This document shows positions 6,567 to 8,176 of a stretch of 8,176 nucleotides of DNA, one piece after another. Under the pieces are notes generated by a model, which worked only from the letters and a program-made list of their open reading frames with translations, did not search any database and was not told where the DNA came from. The stretch is taken from positions 1 through 8,176 of the forward strand of contig CAZMSZ010000347.1 of assembly GCA_964569055.1 (NCBI GenBank), in the 5' to 3' direction. A program made the translations under genes and the position numbers. Origin of the DNA: JAWLGW01 sp964569055 (lineage in GTDB: Bacteria > Planctomycetota > J058). How positions within the stretch are numbered: position 1 is the first letter of the stretch; each line of letters begins with the position of its first letter.

Positions 6567-7397
6567 TCAGTCCTCGCCGACGCCGCCCAGCGGGGGCTTG
6601 GAGCCGGCCGGGCGCTCCTCGACGTCCTCGAGCTCGCGCTCGGGGAGCGGCTTGAGCTCCTTCACGAACGGCAGGCTGGAGCGGTCCACCAGCAGCATGA
6701 GGTTGACGCGGCCCCGGCCGAGCACGGCGTGGCGCTTGGGGTCGGTCTTCTTGTCGACCACCCAGGCCGACTCGTTGGGGCTGCCCTCGACGGGCTTGCC
6801 GTTCGACTTGAGCACCTTGCCGGGGAGCACCACGCGGGCGCGGAAGGCGAGCCCGTCGCGCGCCCGCTCGGTCGCCGCGAGGATCTTCTTCTCGGTCGGG
6901 TCGAGCTCCTCGCCCGGCGCGGGGGCGCCGTCGGAGAACTCCTCCAGCGGGATCGCCTCGTCGGTGTCGAACCCGTAGACGACCCGGACCTTCCCGTCGC
7001 CCTCGTCGTAGAAGTCGACCCGCCGGTCCTCGCCGAAGCCCTCCATCTTCGAGAGGGTCGCGAGGTCCTTGAAGGCGACCAGCGCGTGGACCTTGCTCTT
7101 GCTCCCCTTCTCCTGGACGTCGAGCTCCTTGACCTCGAGCCCCTCCACGTTCATGCCCGACAGCATCTCCTCGCGGGTCGGGCCGCGCATGTCGCCGGGC
7201 TCGGGCTCCTCGCCCAGCAGCCGGGAGATCTCGCCGAGCACGGCGAGGTCGACCACGAAGTCGATCTGCAGCGTGCCGCTCCCGTCGGCCGCGAGCGTGA
7301 GGACCTCGCGGTAGTCCAGGCAGCCGGTCAGGAACACGCTGAGGCCCAGGGCCGGGAGGAGCGCCCAGGACGAGCGGCGGCGGGCGGTGCGGCTCAT
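6567..7397 (-). CDS. Predicted lipoprotein of unknown function
   Basis: From the ATG at 7397 this is 276 aa. The N-terminus is a lipoprotein signal peptide: basic MSRTARRR, a hydrophobic stretch (11-22), and lipobox LTGC with the lipidated Cys at 26. Position +2 is Leu, which by the E. coli rule would favour outer-membrane sorting. The mature part begins LDYREVLTLAADGSGTLQIDF, a DGSG beta-strand pattern common in small secreted lipoproteins and loosely reminiscent of LppM-type domains; I do not recognise a specific family. The rest is mixed alpha/beta and charged (KGSKSK, TEKK and a Glu-rich tail), with no C-terminal membrane segment. The start is set by GGAGG (7407-7403), 5 nt before the ATG. 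An in-frame extension to 7577 is rejected because it would bury the signal peptide. The gene shares a reading frame with the LptF/G-like gene, separated by one TGA and 18 codons. Confidence 0.85.
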   Translation of the reverse strand: MSRTARRRSSWALLPALGLSVFLTGCLDYREVLTLAADGSGTLQIDFVVDLAVLGEISRLLGEEPEPGDMRGPTREEMLSGMNVEGLEVKELDVQEKGSKSKVHALVAFKDLATLSKMEGFGEDRRVDFYDEGDGKVRVVYGFDTDEAIPLEEFSDGAPAPGEELDPTEKKILAATERARDGLAFRARVVLPGKVLKSNGKPVEGSPNESAWVVDKKTDPKRHAVLGRGRVNLMLLVDRSSLPFVKELKPLPERELEDVEERPAGSKPPLGGVGED

Positions 7398-7406
7398 GCT
7401 TCCCTC

Positions 7407-7425
7407 CGCGCGGCCAGGCCGCGCG
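7407..7425. promoter_or_regulatory. 19-bp perfect inverted repeat abutting the lipoprotein ribosome site
   Basis: Nine-base arms CGCGCGGCC and GGCCGCGCG flank a single central base at 7416. In the lipoprotein mRNA leader it would form a strong hairpin (about 7-8 bp with a 3-5 nt loop). Its edge base 7407 is also the first base of the GGAGG Shine-Dalgarno. It could influence translation of the lipoprotein gene or act as an operator dyad between divergent genes. Composition bias (G and C only, apart from the central base) makes chance possible. Confidence 0.4.
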
Positions 7426-7488
7426 CGCTGGTATCGTGACGTTTGTCGCACACCCCCAAGCGGCGCGCAACGCACCGGCAGCGCGCTC

Positions 7489-7493
7489 AGGAG
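7489..7493 (+). promoter_or_regulatory. Ribosome binding site of the VKOR-Trx gene
   Basis: AGGAG lies 8 nt before the ATG at 7502 and decides that start. No other well-placed start is seen nearby in this frame. Confidence 0.7.
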
Positions 7494-7501
7494 CGGATCG
7501 C

Positions 7502-8176
7502 ATGGAGTCGGCAGCGCCCGAGGGCGCGCCCCGAGCGGGCCTCGGGTGGGCGGCGGCGGCGACCGGCGCGGCCGCAATAGAGCTGACGCTCGCCCTGCTC
7601 GCCCGGACCCTCGCCCGCGACGGCCTGTGCCTGGGGGAGGGCGGCCCCTTCTCCTGCGCCGCGCTCCTCCGCCCGCGCCTCGGCGCGCTCGGGCCGGCGA
7701 GCGTGTCGGACCTCGCGGTGGTCGGGGCGGCGCTCACGCTGGCGCTGGCGCTGCGCGCGCTCCTGACGCGCCCCGGCCCGCCACGCCTCGAGGCCGGCTC
7801 GGCGGCGGTCCCGGCCGCGGGCGTCGGCCTGGCCCTCGGCCTGCAGCTGCTGCTCGTGACCGCGGCGGGTCGGCTGTGCCTCCTGTGCCTGGCGGTGCTG
7901 GGCTCGGCCGGCGCGGCCGCAGTGACGCTCGCCCTAACGGCCCGACGGCGCGGCGCCGGCCTGCGCGCGCCGGCGCTCGCGTTCCTGGCCGCGCTGGTGC
8001 TGAGCGCGCCGCTGGCGGCCTGGCGCGGGGCGGCCCTGGCGGGCGAGGACGCCGAGCGGCGGGCCGCGGTGTTGGCGGCCGGCGGCGAGGCGGGCCCCGA
8101 GCTCGTCCTCGTCTCGCGCGAGGGCTGCCCCTTCTGCGAGGTGCTGCTGCTCGACGTCCTGGCCGAGCCGCCGCTG
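7502..8176 (+). CDS. VKOR-family disulphide-forming membrane protein fused to a thioredoxin-like domain (3' end outside window)
   Basis: The frame is open for 225 codons from ATG 7502 to the window edge, with no stop. Residues about 15-175 form a membrane domain with the vitamin K epoxide reductase pattern. The first cysteine pair, Cys43 and Cys52, is in a loop after the first hydrophobic segment (GLCLGEGGPFSC), followed by a conserved-type Ser68 in LGPASVSDL. The second pair is CLLC (126-129) at the start of a later hydrophobic segment, the quinone-linked redox site. A linker (about 175-198) leads to a beta strand and CPFC (209-212), the active site of a thioredoxin- or glutaredoxin-like fold. 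In known VKOR-Trx fusions the Trx part oxidises secreted proteins and VKOR re-oxidises it with quinone, replacing DsbA/DsbB. The gene reads divergently from the envelope cluster. The protein is truncated here only by the window end. Confidence 0.82.
   Translation, partial: MESAAPEGAPRAGLGWAAAATGAAAIELTLALLARTLARDGLCLGEGGPFSCAALLRPRLGALGPASVSDLAVVGAALTLALALRALLTRPGPPRLEAGSAAVPAAGVGLALGLQLLLVTAAGRLCLLCLAVLGSAGAAAVTLALTARRRGAGLRAPALAFLAALVLSAPLAAWRGAALAGEDAERRAAVLAAGGEAGPELVLVSREGCPFCEVLLLDVLAEPPL

Larger units (their letters stand above)
7398..7501. promoter_or_regulatory. Divergent intergenic region between the lipoprotein and VKOR-Trx genes
   Basis: These 104 bp separate two oppositely oriented starts and must hold promoters for at least the VKOR gene, and probably for the lipoprotein gene. 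The relatively AT-rich stretch is 7431-7451. On the plus strand TATCGT (7432-7437) is a weak -10 candidate. On the minus strand TTGGGG (7459-7454), 18 bp from GATACC (7435-7430), is a weak pair. Neither is convincing. Ribosome sites for both genes lie at the edges. Confidence 0.5.

Noticed and set aside
5715..7439. 574-aa plus-strand open frame opposite the permease and lipoprotein genes
   Set aside because: Crosses two genes and an intergenic gap, has biased composition and no domain; both minus-strand genes have strong signatures.
7398..7577. 60-residue N-terminal extension of the lipoprotein
   Set aside because: It would place the signal peptide internally, it overlaps the divergent VKOR gene, and the ATG at 7397 has an excellent Shine-Dalgarno.
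6547..7737. 396-aa minus-strand open frame over the lipoprotein and into the VKOR gene
   Set aside because: Shifted-frame shadow with low-complexity Arg/Gly/Ala content.
1..8176. CRISPR array, tRNA, rRNA, insertion sequence or prophage signals
   Set aside because: I looked for spaced repeats, cloverleaf-like segments, transposase-like proteins and terminal repeats and saw none.

Overview
The window is very GC-rich (clearly above 70 % by eye) bacterial chromosome, densely packed with genes. It carries part of an outer-membrane and surface-polysaccharide gene cluster. The LptF/LptG-type permease points to a Gram-negative-type (two-membrane) envelope. The cytoplasmic Ser/Thr kinase with a MshEN-like N-terminal region and a TPR tail is a style I associate with Planctomycetota, and to a lesser degree Myxococcota. 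The lineage is an inference; no rRNA or other marker gene is present to settle it.

Layout, right to left: five genes lie on the minus strand. They are a small lipoprotein (6567-7397), a LptF/LptG family permease (5445-6512), a Ser/Thr kinase with TPRs (3114-5381), a GT4 glycosyltransferase (1805-3034), and a WecA/MraY-type phosphoglycosyltransferase fused to a FlaA1/CapD-type N-terminal membrane region (66-1808). The last two overlap by 4 bp. On the plus strand, a divergent gene starts at 7502 and runs off the right edge. It encodes a VKOR-type membrane protein joined to a thioredoxin-like domain with a CPFC motif.

The polyprenyl-phosphate sugar-1-phosphate transferase would start a lipid-linked glycan and the GT4 enzyme would extend it. 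The LptF/G-like protein suggests transport of lipopolysaccharide or a similar lipid to the outer membrane. The kinase sits between transport and synthesis genes and could regulate them, but only position supports that. The divergent VKOR-Trx gene belongs to disulphide-bond formation and is probably a separate unit.

The long ORFs antisense to the real genes are products of high GC content. The most interesting points are the WecA-FlaA1 fusion, the kinase architecture and its position, and two genes that lack a normally spaced Shine-Dalgarno and instead have a -10-like hexamer directly before the start codon, as in leaderless mRNAs. I see no mobile element, CRISPR array, tRNA or rRNA, and no clear sign of an undescribed defence or other exotic system.
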